The position numbers were made by a program, and so were the translations under genes. Positions 1 to 8,381 of a DNA stretch of 64,000 nucleotides are shown here, one piece after another. The stretch's first letter is position 1, and each line of letters begins with the position of its first letter. Source of the stretch: G963664835 sp965220775 (lineage in GTDB: Bacteria > Chloroflexota > UBA6077 > FW602-bin22 > JBCLEL01); assembly GCA_965220775.1 (NCBI GenBank), contig OZ244845.1, positions 620,001-684,000 of the forward strand, written 5' to 3'. The notes below the pieces were generated by a model. That model had not been told where the DNA came from, made no database searches, and saw only the letters and a list, made by a program, of their open reading frames with translations.

Positions 1-1587
1 ATAGCCTACGTTTCCGAGCACGAGCAGCCGGGCGATGTCATCTTAAGCAATACGTCTACATCGATCAGTGATCCATCGCTGGCGTACTACTATGGCGGCG
101 ACGCCTCGATCCATGGGTTGAAATTGCTGCCGTATCGAGAGTCCGAAATCGCCACCCAACTCGAACAGCTCACAGAGGGCTCTTCCAGAGCCTGGTACCT
201 TCGCCATATTCAGCGACCGACCGATCCTGAAGAGCTTGTTCTAAAGCAGCTCACTGCTAACGGCCGGCTGATTGCGAATCCTCGCTGGAGTGATCTCGAC
301 CTGTTCCTGTTCGAGTTATTTCCCAGTCGGGATTTTTCCGTCACAAGCTTTTCGACCGCAAATGGGAGCTTTGGCGAAATTCTGGAAATTACCGGCATTT
401 CTCTGCCGACTGATCCGGTTGCCGGTGGAGATAGCCTGATTTTCAGCACTAGGTGGAAGGTTCTACGTACTCCCGAAAGCAACTTGGGGGTCTGGTCCGA
501 ATTGGCCGACGACTCGGGCATTTCTTGGGGGCGAGAAGATGGCAGGCCGAGTAACGAGAGGGTCGAACTGAGCAGCAACTGGGTGGCGGGCCAAGAGGTC
601 GTAGTTCGGCACCAGTTGCCGGTCCTGCCCGGGACGCCGCCAGGCGCCTATCGTCTGAAGGTGGCAGTCTACGATCTCGTCACCCTTGCCGGGTTGGAGG
701 CACACGACGCGAACGGCAATCCTCTGGGCCGGGAGCTTGAGTTGGCAAAGGTGACGATAGCTCCGACGTTCGAGCCGGTCAACCTGGAGGGTTATGGCAC
801 GCAGCCGGTAGATGCAGGTGCTGGCGGGATTCAGCTCTTGGCTGCCGGCCTGAGACCGACAACGATTCGATCCGGCGAACGTCTCACTGTCGATACCCTC
901 TGGCGATCAAACGCGGCTCATCCGACCGCGCCGGCGCCAAAGATCAGGATAATCCGGGAAGACGGCGGCGTAGAGTTCGAACGCGCTATCAGGCCAGTGT
1001 ATCCTCCAAGCGAGTGGTTGGAGGGTCAATACGTACGCCTGAGAAGCGAGGTGTCGCTGGCAGCCGACGCACCTGCTGGTCGCTACCTGGCCGTAATTCC
1101 GTTGGTCGATGGTCGAGTTGTTGAGGTGGTCGAGGTCAGTTTGGAGGATGTTCAGCGTGTGTTTGAAGTGCCCAGTGTGGCGACGCCTGTCGCTGCGACA
1201 CTCGGAGACGTGGCCCAACTGATCGGCTTCGAACTGGAGCCGGCTGAGCCACGAGCCGGCGGCCAAATTTCGCTGAGGCTGATCTGGAGGGCGCTTGAGC
1301 CGACCTCCGTCAGCTATCGGGTGTTCGTCCACGTCGCCGGCCCGGATCTGAGACCCCAAGCCCAGGCGGACGCCGAGCCGCAGCAGAGACAGCGGCCGAC
1401 CAGTGGCTGGTGGCCCAATGAGTACATCGACGACCGCTACCTTATCAGCCTGCCGGCCGACCTGCCTGCCGGCCAATATCAGATTCTCGTTGGAATGTAC
1501 GATCCGATTACGCAGCAGCGCATGCCGGCTCATGGTGTTGATGCTGCCGGCGATTTCGTCCGTGTCACGACAGTTCAAGTTAGGTGA
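1..1587 (+). CDS. C-terminal part of a membrane glycosyltransferase-like protein (5' truncated)
   Basis: The frame is open from the first base, so the start lies outside the window and the TTG at 118 is only an internal codon. The visible 528 residues contain no obvious membrane helix and look like repeated beta-sandwich modules. One has a GTPPGAYRLKVAVYDL-type strand pattern near codon 215, and a second at the end reads SLPADLPAGQYQILVGMYDP. The same module ends the complete glycosyltransferase at 10496-12946 (LPPGEYRLAIGLYDPETGQR), so this is probably the extracytoplasmic tail of a GT-C/PMT-like enzyme. That N-terminal catalytic part is inferred from the paralogue and not seen. No partner gene overlaps it; the next gene is convergent. 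Confidence 0.7.
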   Translation: MAYVSEHEQPGDVILSNTSTSISDPSLAYYYGGDASIHGLKLLPYRESEIATQLEQLTEGSSRAWYLRHIQRPTDPEELVLKQLTANGRLIANPRWSDLDLFLFELFPSRDFSVTSFSTANGSFGEILEITGISLPTDPVAGGDSLIFSTRWKVLRTPESNLGVWSELADDSGISWGREDGRPSNERVELSSNWVAGQEVVVRHQLPVLPGTPPGAYRLKVAVYDLVTLAGLEAHDANGNPLGRELELAKVTIAPTFEPVNLEGYGTQPVDAGAGGIQLLAAGLRPTTIRSGERLTVDTLWRSNAAHPTAPAPKIRIIREDGGVEFERAIRPVYPPSEWLEGQYVRLRSEVSLAADAPAGRYLAVIPLVDGRVVEVVEVSLEDVQRVFEVPSVATPVAATLGDVAQLIGFELEPAEPRAGGQISLRLIWRALEPTSVSYRVFVHVAGPDLRPQAQADAEPQQRQRPTSGWWPNEYIDDRYLISLPADLPAGQYQILVGMYDPITQQRMPAHGVDAAGDFVRVTTVQVR

Positions 1588-1694
1588 GTTGACCTAGCTG
1601 AGGATATTCGATCCGGCGGCTCCACTTTTACGTTGCATCCTTCCAATTGCGCCGTCTCTGGTCTTGCGTAGCCAGATTTTAGGCTCCGCCCCGG

Positions 1695-2624
1695 CTACGA
1701 GAGAAGCATTCTCAGGAGGGCCATCCTAACGAGGAGGCCATTGCGCACCTGCTTGAAGTGGACGAATCTCTGGTCGCTATCGTACTCCGCCGGCAATTCC
1801 TCACCTCGTGGTAGTGGATGCATTACGATCGAGCTTTTCGGGAGTTCTGCGACGACCTCGGCGCTGACCTGATTGTGCGATTCGCTGCCACTACCGTAGC
1901 GAAGCGATAGGTCGAGCCGGGCGGTATGCGCCTTCGTTATGTAGATGACATCCACTTTGCTGGCGACCGTTCGCAGGTCAGTGATCTCGTCGAACTCGAC
2001 CCCAGTTTCGTTCAAGAAGTCGCGTACGTGCTGCCGTACCCTGAGCATTTCCGGCGAAACCAGACTCAGTTTGATGCGATCGAACTTTGAGAGCATGAAA
2101 AGTAGCGAGTTGGTCGAGCGCTCGAAAGTCAGGTCACCGACCAGCGCGACGTGCAGATCGTCCAGCCTGCCCAACTCCTGTCTGATGGTGAAGAGGTCCA
2201 GCATTGCTTGGGTAGGGTGTTGGCCCTGGCCATCGCCGGCGTTGACAACCGGGATGCGAGATACTCGTGCCGCTCTCTGGGAGCCGCCTTCGTCGGAATA
2301 GCGCAGGACGATCAGGTCGTACTGAAGTTGGTTTAAGGTAAGTACGACGTCTTCGAGCGATTCGGTTGCCGGCGACTGTGGCTGGCGGAACGGTTCCAGG
2401 TCATCGGCGCGCCCCCCTTGGAGTTGCATTGCCGACTTGAAGGAGGCGATAGTGCGTAGGCTGGGTTCGTAGAAGAGGCAGAACATGCGCCGTCCGGCCA
2501 GCGCGCCTGCCCAATTGGCAGAGCCAAACTGGCCGAGTTGCTCAGCTAATGGGAATAGCTCATCTTCGAGCCAATGACGAGAAAAGTCACGTGCGTCGAG
2601 CACATGGGCCGATACCAAGCTCAA
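1695..2624 (-). CDS. pyrB: Aspartate carbamoyltransferase-like protein, divergent active site
   Basis: This 309-residue protein has the length and fold signatures of the ATCase/OTCase family. The carbamoyl-phosphate loop FYEPSLRTIASF is near residue 53, HPTQAMLDLFTI is in the middle, VGDLTFERSTNSL follows, and MHPLPRGEE and NGLLVRMALL are near the end. ATCase makes carbamoyl-aspartate in pyrimidine synthesis. Several usual ligands differ: the loop reads S-L-R-T instead of S-T-R-T, the lysine of the 80s loop is not found in PQSPATESLED, and the aspartate-binding R-x-Q is K-A-H (YITKAHTARL). It may be a divergent PyrB or a carbamoyltransferase with another acceptor. The start is TTG with a weak ribosome site. 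No other pyrimidine gene is adjacent. Confidence 0.8.
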   Translation of the reverse strand: MSLVSAHVLDARDFSRHWLEDELFPLAEQLGQFGSANWAGALAGRRMFCLFYEPSLRTIASFKSAMQLQGGRADDLEPFRQPQSPATESLEDVVLTLNQLQYDLIVLRYSDEGGSQRAARVSRIPVVNAGDGQGQHPTQAMLDLFTIRQELGRLDDLHVALVGDLTFERSTNSLLFMLSKFDRIKLSLVSPEMLRVRQHVRDFLNETGVEFDEITDLRTVASKVDVIYITKAHTARLDLSLRYGSGSESHNQVSAEVVAELPKSSIVMHPLPRGEELPAEYDSDQRFVHFKQVRNGLLVRMALLRMLLS

Positions 2625-2805
2625 ACCTCGGACTTGTGGGAAGTTCGGGCGAATTCGGACAGGGATTCTAACATAGGAGATCCGCTCTAGTGGTTGGTCG
2701 CCTCTCAGTGCTTTGTTGACAACGGACGTTAGAAATCAAGATGTCTTGCTTGGGTAAGTGGGGCGTGGATATGCCAAGGTGCACTCATCCATGCGTGTAC
2801 CCGGC

Positions 2806-3558
2806 TCAGCCGGTGAGGCTAGCAATCTCCTCGTCAATCTTGAGAACGTCTTCGTATTTCTCGTCGTAAAGCTTGAAATAGCGGTCTATGTAAAGCTGGG
2901 CCAGCCTCGCGCTCTTTTCACCAGGTTGCTGAGCCACTTCAACGAAACGGCCCAAATCGTATTTGTCCGGCAGATGTTGATCGAGATGTCTGATCTCGTT
3001 GAGAACCTCGTTGCGTGCAACTTCATCCTGACCGTCAACTGCATAGCGCAGCCGGCCGGCGAGCTTGGTCAACTCCGCAAGGCGCTGTTGCTCGCTCATC
3101 AATCCGTACATTACTGCGTTTACATCGAGCTCGCTTTCGTCAACATCGACCGCTGAGGTCTCATCTGAATGGATTTGAGCAACTCGTTCGGCCCACATCT
3201 CGGCGTAGCGCTGAGCGATGTCGCTCACTATCGACATTGCTGCCTCGACGTCGCCCGTATTGAACGTGCCGCAATCGATCAGGTCGTCTTCGCGGGCTTC
3301 AGCCAGCGCATGCAAATGGGAGACGTTCTCAACTCGTTCCGGTATAGGTGGCAGAGGAACTGCCGATATCGTCTTTGCGTCCATTTGTGGTATCTTGCCG
3401 GCCATCATTGGTGGAACGTACTTTGACAGTTCTATGGGAATCGGGAGCACCACCAGGTAGGTCGCGTAGACTTCATCTGGGTTGACAGCATCGCGAAAAT
3501 ATAGCAATACGTGTCCTCGTGGCGACGAGGAACTACCTTTTTCAAAGATTAGCTGCAT
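2806..3558 (-). CDS. Hypothetical protein, 250 residues
   Basis: I do not recognise a family. The N-terminal half (residues 1-90) is rich in beta-type segments, including GHVLLYFRDAVNPDEVYATYLVVLPIPIEL split over two strands. The C-terminal half (about 95-250) is acidic and helical, with long charged helices and no membrane segment or signal peptide. ATG start at 3558 with GAGG about eight bases upstream. It is transcribed in the same direction as the carbamoyltransferase gene but separated by 180 bases. Coding is supported by length and composition only; a cytoplasmic role is inferred. Confidence 0.65.
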   Translation of the reverse strand: MQLIFEKGSSSSPRGHVLLYFRDAVNPDEVYATYLVVLPIPIELSKYVPPMMAGKIPQMDAKTISAVPLPPIPERVENVSHLHALAEAREDDLIDCGTFNTGDVEAAMSIVSDIAQRYAEMWAERVAQIHSDETSAVDVDESELDVNAVMYGLMSEQQRLAELTKLAGRLRYAVDGQDEVARNEVLNEIRHLDQHLPDKYDLGRFVEVAQQPGEKSARLAQLYIDRYFKLYDEKYEDVLKIDEEIASLTG

Positions 3559-3764
3559 CGGTTAAACCTCAGCTTTTCGAGAAACAGACGCTCGCCTGTG
3601 TATTTCAGAATTATACTCCTAAATGACCATTCGGGCCCGGGACGCCTCATCGCGCTATTCCGACCGGATCCTGCGCGACTCACCCAGCAAACATCGGAGA
3701 GTGTCGATCAACCGTTGCGTACCGCTGGCGGGCCGAAGGGATCTTGTCCGGCAATTCCACAAAC

Positions 3765-3790
3765 TTGGGCGCATAGGGTCGTGATATAAT
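3765..3790 (+). promoter_or_regulatory. Probable promoter of the rpsF-ssb-rpsR run
   Basis: A perfect TATAAT lies at 3785-3790, with a weak TTGGGC at 3765-3770 (14-base spacing, or ACTTGG with 16). It falls in the 363-base gap 3559-3921, which otherwise shows no gene. The leader to rpsF would be about 125 bases. The -10 is convincing; the -35 is not. Confidence 0.45.
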
Positions 3791-3921
3791 CTGCCCGGTC
3801 AAAAAACGGGTATGTTGCGGCCGATGCACCAAGGCGGCTGCAAAACAACCTTTCTGTTCCGGCGCAGTGGCTGTCGCGTTCAGTCGCAGGGACCGGGGCT
3901 ACTCCATAGAAAGGAGCCACA

Positions 3922-4212
3922 GTGCGCGAATATGAGCTAATGTTCATCGTAAGTCCCCAGGTCGCCAGCGATGAAACGGAATCGGTTAGCGAGCGTGTGA
4001 GCCGGTGGATCGCAGATGGCGGCGGTGAAGTCACCAACACGGAAGTATTGGGCCGGCGACTTCTGGCCTACAAGATCGAGGACCACCGAGAAGGCGACTA
4101 TCAGTTGATCTACTTCCAGGCAACGCCCAGTGTCCTACCTCCGCTGGAGCGAAGTATAAAGCTCGACGATAGCATCATCCGATACCAGATTATTGGGGAC
4201 GCCCGTCGGTAA
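3922..4212 (+). CDS. rpsF: 30S ribosomal protein S6
   Basis: The 96-residue product matches S6 throughout. It begins VREYELMFIVSPQVASDE, has LGRRLLAYKIEDHREGDYQLIYF in the middle (two overlapping motifs), and ends with the LERSIKLDDSIIRYQII strand. S6 pairs with S18 on the 30S platform. The GTG start at 3922 is preceded by AAAGGAG at the proper distance. It leads the common bacterial order rpsF-ssb-rpsR seen just downstream. Rho-independent signals between rpsF and ssb are not evident, so co-transcription is likely. Confidence 0.95.
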   Translation: MREYELMFIVSPQVASDETESVSERVSRWIADGGGEVTNTEVLGRRLLAYKIEDHREGDYQLIYFQATPSVLPPLERSIKLDDSIIRYQIIGDARR

Positions 4213-4385
4213 AATCTCCCAAGTATGCTCTCGGTAGTTCCGGGCTTTCATACTAAGCGGAAGGGCTTCATTCCCAGGGATTCCGGGTACATAGGATACA
4301 ATGGTTAATGTGAGGTGGGTTTCTGACCCGACCTTTTTGTCCAATAAAGATCGTCTGAGACGATAACAGGGGGCTTGAAACGCTA

Positions 4386-4787
4386 ATGGCCGGATCACTG
4401 AACAAAGTAATGATCATTGGTAACCTGGGGCGTGATCCGGAAATGCGCTACACGCCAAGTGGCGTACCTACCACTAGCTTTTCGGTAGCCGCAAGCCGAT
4501 CCTGGACCACTCAAGAGGGCGATCGAAGGGAAGAGACCGAGTGGTTCAATGTTGTAACCTGGAGACGACTTGCTGAGATGTGCGGCCAGTACCTGCAAAA
4601 GGGCAGAAAAGTGTACGTCGAAGGTCGTTTGCAAACTCGCTCCTGGGAAAATCAGGAAGGTCAGAAGCGCTATCGCACCGAGGTACAGGCCTTTGAAGTG
4701 CAGTTCCTCGACCCCCGTGGCGCCGGGGCGTCCGATGGAGCGCCGCCCGATGATGGCGACGTTGGCCCCGACGATATACCATTTTGA
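4386..4787 (+). CDS. ssb: Single-stranded DNA-binding protein
   Basis: This is a 133-residue OB-fold SSB. It opens with SLNKVMIIGNLGRDPEMRYT, continues with ETEWFNVVTWRRLAEMCGQYL and KVYVEGRLQTRSWENQEGQK, and has a short acidic Gly/Asp-rich tail ending in DDIPF, the usual partner-docking tip. It coats ssDNA in replication, repair and recombination. The tail is short compared with many SSBs. ATG start at 4386. It lies between the two ribosomal genes as in many bacteria. Confidence 0.96.
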   Translation: MAGSLNKVMIIGNLGRDPEMRYTPSGVPTTSFSVAASRSWTTQEGDRREETEWFNVVTWRRLAEMCGQYLQKGRKVYVEGRLQTRSWENQEGQKRYRTEVQAFEVQFLDPRGAGASDGAPPDDGDVGPDDIPF

Positions 4788-4838
4788 TCATTGACGCATC
4801 GAGGAAAGAGTTCCGGACAAGTAGAAGGATGAAGAACT

Positions 4839-5447
4839 TTGGAAACTACAGCCCCAATACCTACACCAACTGAAGCCCCGTCTACAACGCCGAGAGGAGT
4901 CTCACTGCCGGCCAGGCAGCCACCGTCGGGCACGGGTCCGCGCCCTCCCATGGGCCGCAGCCGGCCGCGCTCCGGATTTCGCTACACTCCCCGGCGAAAG
5001 GTATGCGAGCTTTGTGTCAACAAGATCGATTATATTGACTACAAAGACGTAAGCAGGCTTCGCCGCTTTGTTTCTGAACGAGGCAAGATCCAGGCGCGGC
5101 GTAAGACCGGCACATGTGCCCGTCACCAGCGAGCGCTGACCAAGGCAATAAAACGCGCCCGCCACGTTGCCCTGCTGCCGTATACCAGCCTTCACGCGCT
5201 GGATCAAGCATTTTATGTGGCGCCGCACAGAAATCCTCCAGGCTCGGGTTTCGGCCGGCGCCGCCCGTCATCGTACGAATCACGGGGTAATCAGGCAGGT
5301 TCTCCCGGTGCCGTCCCGTCGGCCCCGCCGCCGACCGCCAAGCAGCCCTACGCTGTCCAGCAGCCGACTTCCGCAACCGGCGAAAGCGAGGGCGCGAGGC
5401 AACCCGCTACTGCCCCACGGCCAGCGACCTCGGCTCCATCCGAATAG
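4839..5447 (+). CDS. rpsR: 30S ribosomal protein S18 with long N- and C-terminal extensions
   Basis: The S18 core spans about residues 48-115: RYTPRRKVCELCVNKIDYID, then SRLRRFVSERGKIQARRKTG and TCARHQRALTKAIKRARHVA. The CxxC plus CxxH pattern suggests a zinc-binding (C+) form. The product is 202 residues against a usual 75-90. There are about 45 Pro/Thr-rich residues before the core and about 85 Pro/Ala/Ser-rich residues after it. I chose the TTG at 4839 because GAAGGA sits about eight bases upstream, whereas the ATG at 4950 has no ribosome site. rplI, a common next gene, is absent. Confidence 0.9.
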   Translation: METTAPIPTPTEAPSTTPRGVSLPARQPPSGTGPRPPMGRSRPRSGFRYTPRRKVCELCVNKIDYIDYKDVSRLRRFVSERGKIQARRKTGTCARHQRALTKAIKRARHVALLPYTSLHALDQAFYVAPHRNPPGSGFGRRRPSSYESRGNQAGSPGAVPSAPPPTAKQPYAVQQPTSATGESEGARQPATAPRPATSAPSE

Positions 5448-5589
5448 CGAGGCGGGGAGCAACCAGCTACCAACCTACGACAGCCGGAACGAAGTTTGCC
5501 TTTATCACCCGACGCCTCTTCGTGGGTTGCGTTTGAAGGGTGTGGTCGGTCTTGGAACGCCCATCGGCCGCTGAAGGAGGACGCTCCAG

Positions 5590-6789
5590 TTGCCGCCTAG
5601 GCCCAAGCGCAGCGTTCAACATTCGATTGCCAAGTCCGGGCGTGTAACTACCCACGCCTTACGGAGCCAGTCGCGCACGGCTCGTGAGCGCCGACGACGG
5701 TGGCTCATTTTTTTCGCGGTCGCCGCCGCGATACTGGCGATACTTTCGGTACCCGCCTTCGGCTATTGGCGCGAGGTGATTGCAAAAGGCGGCGAGCCGA
5801 TAGCTGAGGTCAATGGCCAGTCTATATCTACCGAGACCTACGCCAAGACCCTGGGCTTAAATCAGCTTCTGATTCGAGGTCAGATTACCAGGGTACAGGA
5901 CGGTTTGGCCGCGCTTACTGATGACGAGTCGGCCGGCGCCGAGGCGTACAAGCAGATCCTGCGCCAGCAGTTTGACAACCTTCGCAGAAGCGTGGCGCGG
6001 CTGGAACAGGACACGCTCGACGATCTTATCGAGGGACAATTGATACGCGACGAAGCGGCTCGTCGCGGACTCAGCGCAAGCTCGCCGGCTATGGACGACG
6101 CCCTTCGCCGGATGCTCGATCCCTCGTTCGGGTTTCCTCAGCCTTTGCCTGCAGTCGACGATGCTGAAGGTTCGTCAGATTCGTCCCAAAGGTCCTTGGA
6201 AGTGGCTCAGACCCTGCTCTCCGAGTTAGTAGGAGACTCCACTTTTCTCTCACCGGCCGAGTTCCGATCATTGGTCCAGGAGCCGACCGCTCTGCGCGAA
6301 ATATTGCGCAGGACCTTCTATTCGGAAGCTCCCACGAGGTCCGAGCAAGTCCGGGCCCGCCATATCCTGGTCGATACCGAGGAGGAAGCCAATATTGTGA
6401 TTGAACGGTTGACCGCTGGAGAAGATTTCGCCGACCTCGCGAGCGAATTGTCGAAAGACACTTCGAACAAGGAAAAGGGCGGCGAGCTAGGATGGTTTCC
6501 CCGAGGGATAATGGTTAAACAGTTTGAAGAGATCGCGTTCTCTTTACCGGCCGGCCAGACCTCTGACCCGGTGCGTACGCCCTTTGGCTTTCATGTGATA
6601 AAAGTTGAAGAGGGTCCCATCAAGCGCGCGCTCGATCCGGCGCTGCTGGAGCAGACCCGAGCAAGGCACTTTGACGATTGGCTCAACTCCCAGAAAGGGC
6701 CGGACTCGCTCAATGTGAAGCGTTTTTTCTCCGCCGACAAGCTGAGTTGGGCCCGAACATACGTAACGGAACGACTCCCGGATCTGTAG
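5590..6789 (+). CDS. Membrane-anchored parvulin-type peptidyl-prolyl isomerase (SurA/PrsA-like)
   Basis: The product is 399 residues. A basic N-terminus (residues 1-37) precedes a membrane helix (WLIFFAVAAAILAILSVPAF, about 38-57). A SurA-like helical chaperone region (about 70-245) follows, then a rotamase domain (about 250-340) with RARHILVDTEEEAN, ADLASELSKDTSNKEKGGEL, and a PFGFHVIKVE end. It likely assists folding of exported proteins at the outer face of the membrane. The TTG start at 5590 has AAGGAGG ten bases before it. A helical tail follows the rotamase domain. It sits in the same direction as rpsR and folP. Confidence 0.9.
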   Translation: MPPRPKRSVQHSIAKSGRVTTHALRSQSRTARERRRRWLIFFAVAAAILAILSVPAFGYWREVIAKGGEPIAEVNGQSISTETYAKTLGLNQLLIRGQITRVQDGLAALTDDESAGAEAYKQILRQQFDNLRRSVARLEQDTLDDLIEGQLIRDEAARRGLSASSPAMDDALRRMLDPSFGFPQPLPAVDDAEGSSDSSQRSLEVAQTLLSELVGDSTFLSPAEFRSLVQEPTALREILRRTFYSEAPTRSEQVRARHILVDTEEEANIVIERLTAGEDFADLASELSKDTSNKEKGGELGWFPRGIMVKQFEEIAFSLPAGQTSDPVRTPFGFHVIKVEEGPIKRALDPALLEQTRARHFDDWLNSQKGPDSLNVKRFFSADKLSWARTYVTERLPDL

Positions 6790-6801
6790 GCAGGCTGGGC
6801 A

Positions 6802-7794
6802 ATGGAAGGTCAGATAGAAGCGATTGGCCGGATCGTCTCACGGGCGTCCCGTCTGCGCCAGGAGCTAGACGGTCTAAACAATGACTTGGCGCATCTCGGC
6901 GCAACGAGTCAGACGCCAAGCCGGCATCTCGACTGCCGCGGGTTTCTTTTGCCGCTGGGTAGACGCACCCTGATTATGGGAGTCCTCAACGTCACCCCCG
7001 ACTCTTTTGCCGGCGACGGAACGGCCGGCGACTCCGATCGCGCAATCCAGGTCGGCCGGCGCTTGGTTGAAGAAGGGGCCGACATCCTCGATATTGGTGG
7101 CGAGAGCACTCGACCGGGCGCGAAGCCTGTAAGCGCCGATGAGGAGAAGCGGCGAGTCGTGCCTGTGATCGAAGGATTGATGACCGAGGTGATGGCGCCT
7201 ATCTCGGTCGACACTACCAAGCCGGAGGTGGCTAGAGCGGCGCTGGAAGCCGGTGCCCAGATTGTCAATGACGTAAATGGTTTGCAAGTTCATCCTGAGT
7301 TGGCCCGTCTGGCCGCCGAATCTAGGGCCCCGATCATAGTAATGCACACGCGTGGCACTCCGGAGACGATGATGAAACTCGCCGACTACGATGATGTGGT
7401 CGCCGAGGTTATCGAGTCCCTGGCGAAAAGCGTCGAGATAGCTTGCGCTGCTGGCGTCCTGCGTGACCAGGTTATCGTAGATCCGGGAATCGGTTTCGCA
7501 AAGACTGTCGATCATAACCTCGAAATAATGCGCCGGCTCGGTGAGCTGAAGGCGCTCGGCCAACCGACTCTGGTCGGCACTTCGCGCAAGTCCTTCATTG
7601 GCCAGGTGTTGGACCTCGACGTTTCCCACCGGCTGGAGGGAACCGCCGCGACGGTAGCATTAGCTATAAGCCAGGGCGCAGATATCGTAAGGGTCCACGA
7701 CGTGAAGGCTATGACAAGGGTGGCGCGAATGACAGATGCTATCCTAGGTCGAGAGTGGCGACAATTCAGCCGGGCTATGGACGTAGGCAGTTGA
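6802..7794 (+). CDS. folP: Dihydropteroate synthase
   Basis: This TIM-barrel DHPS condenses para-aminobenzoate with hydroxymethyl-dihydropterin diphosphate. Seen motifs are LIMGVLNVTPDSFAGDG (about 57-73), DILDIGGESTRPGA, ISVDTTKPEVARAALEAGA, VNDVNGL, VDPGIGFAKT and VGTSRKSFIG. At 330 residues it is about 50 longer than usual. The extra part is an N-terminal helical stretch with several charged residues, possibly not all translated if the true start is downstream. Its stop overlaps the preferred folK start by four bases, which indicates translational coupling in the folate branch. Confidence 0.95.
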   Translation: MEGQIEAIGRIVSRASRLRQELDGLNNDLAHLGATSQTPSRHLDCRGFLLPLGRRTLIMGVLNVTPDSFAGDGTAGDSDRAIQVGRRLVEEGADILDIGGESTRPGAKPVSADEEKRRVVPVIEGLMTEVMAPISVDTTKPEVARAALEAGAQIVNDVNGLQVHPELARLAAESRAPIIVMHTRGTPETMMKLADYDDVVAEVIESLAKSVEIACAAGVLRDQVIVDPGIGFAKTVDHNLEIMRRLGELKALGQPTLVGTSRKSFIGQVLDLDVSHRLEGTAATVALAISQGADIVRVHDVKAMTRVARMTDAILGREWRQFSRAMDVGS

Positions 7795-8315
7795 CCACCG
7801 ATGTGTATATCGGTGCCGGCGCGAATGTCGGCGACCGGTTGGACAACCTACGTCGTGGACTTGTAACGCTGGCCGCAACACCGGGAGCTTGGATTGTGAG
7901 AACCTCGCCGGTCTACGAGACCGAGCCGTGGGGTTACTCTGCCCAATCGCCGTTCCTCAACTGTGCCGCTCTGTTCGAGTGCGCTCTTGGTCCAAAACAG
8001 CTGCTGATACGACTGAAAGTAATCGAGGCCGAGATGGGCCGTGATATTACTGCGGCTCGTTGGCACCCACGGCCGATCGATCTTGACCTGCTCCTCTACG
8101 GCAAACTCGTGATGCACGACCGCGGGATATCGGTGCCGCACGAGCATTTAGCACGACGCTGGTTTATGATCAAGCCGGTACTCGATCTGACTCCCGAGAT
8201 GTCCTTGCCTGGCGGAGGCGAGTTGGCGGAGTCGCTGAATAATATACCTGCCGGCGAGTCGGGACGGCTGGTCGCGCCGGCTCTGGACCTGACCGCAGGG
8301 CGCGGCGTGGTGTAG
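7791..8315 (+). CDS. folK: 2-amino-4-hydroxy-6-hydroxymethyldihydropteridine pyrophosphokinase
   Basis: HPPK makes the diphosphate substrate of FolP. The core opens with VYIGAGANVGDRLDNLRRGL and contains SPVYETEPWGYSAQSPFLNC, WHPRPIDLDLLLYG and PHEHLARRWFMIKPV, all family hallmarks. I prefer the TTG at 7791, which overlaps the folP stop (TTGA). A GTG at 7755 would add 12 residues of unlikely sequence. Gene order folP-folK with overlap supports joint expression. The C-terminal 25 residues are unremarkable. Confidence 0.93.
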   Translation: MTTDVYIGAGANVGDRLDNLRRGLVTLAATPGAWIVRTSPVYETEPWGYSAQSPFLNCAALFECALGPKQLLIRLKVIEAEMGRDITAARWHPRPIDLDLLLYGKLVMHDRGISVPHEHLARRWFMIKPVLDLTPEMSLPGGGELAESLNNIPAGESGRLVAPALDLTAGRGVV

Positions 8316-8381
8316 ACCCCTGTCGAGCGTAGGTGTTTTGCGCAGATCAACGGAATTTGTCTATAGAACGCGTGGTATTTC

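Noticed and set aside
907..1578. A 223-codon minus-strand frame opposite the glycosyltransferase tail.
   Set aside because: No ribosome site and no family features; the + strand has clear beta-module conservation with the paralogue at 10496.
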